Below are positions 6,654-7,436 of a stretch of 7,436 nucleotides of DNA, piece after piece. The notes under the pieces are model-generated. The model was not told the origin of the DNA. It ran no database searches and saw nothing but the letters and a program-made list of their open reading frames with translations. This stretch comes from an uncultured Clostridia bacterium (GTDB lineage: Bacteria; Bacillota; Clostridia; Oscillospirales; Ruminococcaceae): NCBI GenBank assembly GCA_947176675.1, contig CAMWRN010000115.1:1-7436 (forward strand). The letters run 5' to 3'. Position numbers and translations under genes: made by a program. The number at the start of each line of letters is the position of its first letter. Within the stretch, counting starts at the first letter, position 1.

Positions 6654-6669
6654 CATCTGCTCCGTTTCT

Positions 6670-6711
6670 CAGCGGCACAAGTTTTTTGACACCCCGCCCC
6701 GTCCGCCGCTG
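6670..6711 (-). promoter_or_regulatory. Leader element: 7-bp inverted repeat enclosing a G-rich run
   Basis: CAGCGGC (6670-6676) and GCCGCTG (6705-6711) are exact inverted repeats 28 bases apart, just before the ribosome site of the 508-residue protein gene. On the minus strand the enclosed sequence begins GGACGGGGCGGGG, which together with the stem's GGCGG could form a two-layer G-quadruplex. No T-run follows, so it is not a standard terminator of pyrE. Function unknown; a structured leader is the cautious reading. Confidence 0.4.
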
Positions 6712-6721
6712 TTGACGAAGC

Positions 6722-6730
6722 TTTATAACA
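6722..6730 (-). promoter_or_regulatory. Candidate extended -10 promoter (TGTTATAAA)
   Basis: On the minus strand TGT followed by TATAAA matches the extended -10 pattern TGnTATAAT in all but the last base, and lies in the 105-base gap between pyrE and the next gene, about 69 bases before its start codon. No good -35 box is seen at 16-18 bases; TTGAGG stands 21 bases upstream. Since no terminator follows pyrE, read-through is also possible. Confidence 0.35.
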
Positions 6731-6758
6731 AGACAAATTACGGTATTGCCTCAAAAGA

Positions 6759-7412
6759 TCAAACGCCGTAAACCTTGCGGTATTCGATCATTTTTTCCAG
6801 ATACTCACTGCCGGGAACAACGCCGTCCCTTATTGCATCAATAATATCATTCATAGTCACGATCGGGTATATATTAACACCGAACTCGCCGCTTACCTCC
6901 TGAACCGCAGATTTATCACCATTCAGACCCTTTTCCATACGGTCAACCTGTATGACCATAGCGGCAACATCAACATTTGCAGCGTCTTTAAGCTTGGGCA
7001 TTACCTCGCGCAGAGCCTTTCCCGACGTCATAACGTCCTCTATAATAACGACCTTTTCGCCATCTGTAAGCTGTTTTCCAACAATACAGCCGCCCTCGCC
7101 GTGATCCTTGGCTTCCTTACGGTCGAAGCAGTAGTTCACATCAATACCGAACTTCGTGTACAGCGCAACCGCCGTAGATACCGCCAGCGGTATACCCTTA
7201 TAGGCAGGACCGAACAGCGTATCGAACTTTATTCCGTTATCGTGGATACACTCAGCATAGAACTCGCCAAGTCTTGCAAGCTGCGCACCGGTCTTATAGT
7301 TGCCCGAATTCATGAAGTACGGTGAGAGTCTTCCGCTTTTAAGCGTAAATTCCCCGAAAGTAAGCACGCCGCTGTCCACCATAAATTTAATAAAATCCTG
7401 TTTGTAGCCCAT
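6759..7412 (-). CDS. pyrE: Orotate phosphoribosyltransferase
   Basis: A 217-residue cytoplasmic enzyme that joins orotate to PRPP to give orotidine 5'-monophosphate, the fifth step of pyrimidine synthesis. Landmarks: EFTLKSGRLSPYFMNSG (21-37), the substrate-binding N-terminal segment; GPAYKGIPLA (68-77); the flexible catalytic loop FDRKEAKDHGEGG (96-108), with the conserved Lys residues and DHGEGG; and the PRPP loop VVIIEDVMTSGKAL (121-134), with the acidic pair E125-D126. Length is normal for bacterial PyrE. The start ATG at 7412 is chosen because AAGGAG (7420-7425) is 7 bases upstream. An in-frame TTG at 7430 would add six residues but lies upstream of that ribosome site, so it is rejected. 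No other pyr gene is in the window; any pyrimidine control region would be beyond its right edge. Confidence 0.97.
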   Translation of the reverse strand: MGYKQDFIKFMVDSGVLTFGEFTLKSGRLSPYFMNSGNYKTGAQLARLGEFYAECIHDNGIKFDTLFGPAYKGIPLAVSTAVALYTKFGIDVNYCFDRKEAKDHGEGGCIVGKQLTDGEKVVIIEDVMTSGKALREVMPKLKDAANVDVAAMVIQVDRMEKGLNGDKSAVQEVSGEFGVNIYPIVTMNDIIDAIRDGVVPGSEYLEKMIEYRKVYGV

Positions 7413-7419
7413 AAAATTT

Positions 7420-7425
7420 CTCCTT
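7420..7425 (-). promoter_or_regulatory. Ribosome binding site of pyrE
   Basis: AAGGAG on the minus strand, 7 bases before the ATG at 7412. It decides between that ATG and the upstream in-frame TTG at 7430. Confidence 0.85.
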
Positions 7426-7436
7426 AACACAATTTT

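Noticed and set aside
6654..6656. First of two tandem ATG codons as start of the 508-residue protein
   Set aside because: Only 3 bases from GGAG; the next ATG at 6653 has a 6-base spacing. The difference is one residue.
6670..6711. Terminator after pyrE
   Set aside because: The 7-bp repeat has a 28-base loop and no T-run follows on the minus strand.
7413..7430. Upstream TTG start for pyrE adding six residues
   Set aside because: The AAGGAG ribosome site lies inside that extension and is correctly spaced for the ATG at 7412.
1..7436. CRISPR arrays, tRNA or rRNA genes, insertion sequences, phage genes
   Set aside because: No regularly spaced repeats, cloverleaf-like segments, transposase or phage motifs were seen on either strand.

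Overview
The window comes from the chromosome of a low-to-moderate-GC Gram-positive anaerobe, most likely a gut or rumen clostridium of the Ruminococcus / [Eubacterium] siraeum type (Oscillospiraceae). This is inferred from strong AAGGAGG-type ribosome binding sites, lipoprotein signal peptides, a ribosomal-type rho-independent terminator and the presence of serpins, which are rare in bacteria but known from this group. The species cannot be fixed from the sequence. Every gene I can support lies on the minus strand, so transcription runs from high to low coordinates.

Reading in the direction of transcription, the window opens with pyrE (7412-6759, orotate phosphoribosyltransferase). A 105-base leader follows, with an extended -10 like motif, a 7-bp inverted repeat and a G-rich run, and then an unrecognised soluble protein of 508 residues (6653-5127). 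A clear terminator (5113-5082) closes that unit.

A 218-base AT-rich intergenic region (4909-5126) holds the terminator, a TATAAT box and a perfect 10-bp inverted repeat. It leads into a five-gene, tightly packed unit: an ECF sigma factor (4908-4354), a membrane-spanning anti-sigma-like protein (4357-3395, overlapping by ATGA), serpin lipoprotein A (3391-2087), serpin lipoprotein B (2073-823), and a YfbK-like von Willebrand factor A lipoprotein (810-1, cut by the window edge just at the start of its metal-binding motif). Gaps between these genes are -4, 3, 13 and 12 bases, and ribosome binding sites lie inside or touch the preceding gene, so they are almost certainly one operon.

The interesting reading is that this is a stress-response operon for the cell surface. 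A sigma/anti-sigma switch controls two surface-anchored inhibitors of proteases with very different bait loops, plus a surface vWA protein. If the anti-sigma protein is released by proteolysis, as in other ECF systems, the serpins would be both the output and a possible brake on the signal. That circuit is a hypothesis; the gene identities of the sigma factor, the serpins and PyrE are firm.
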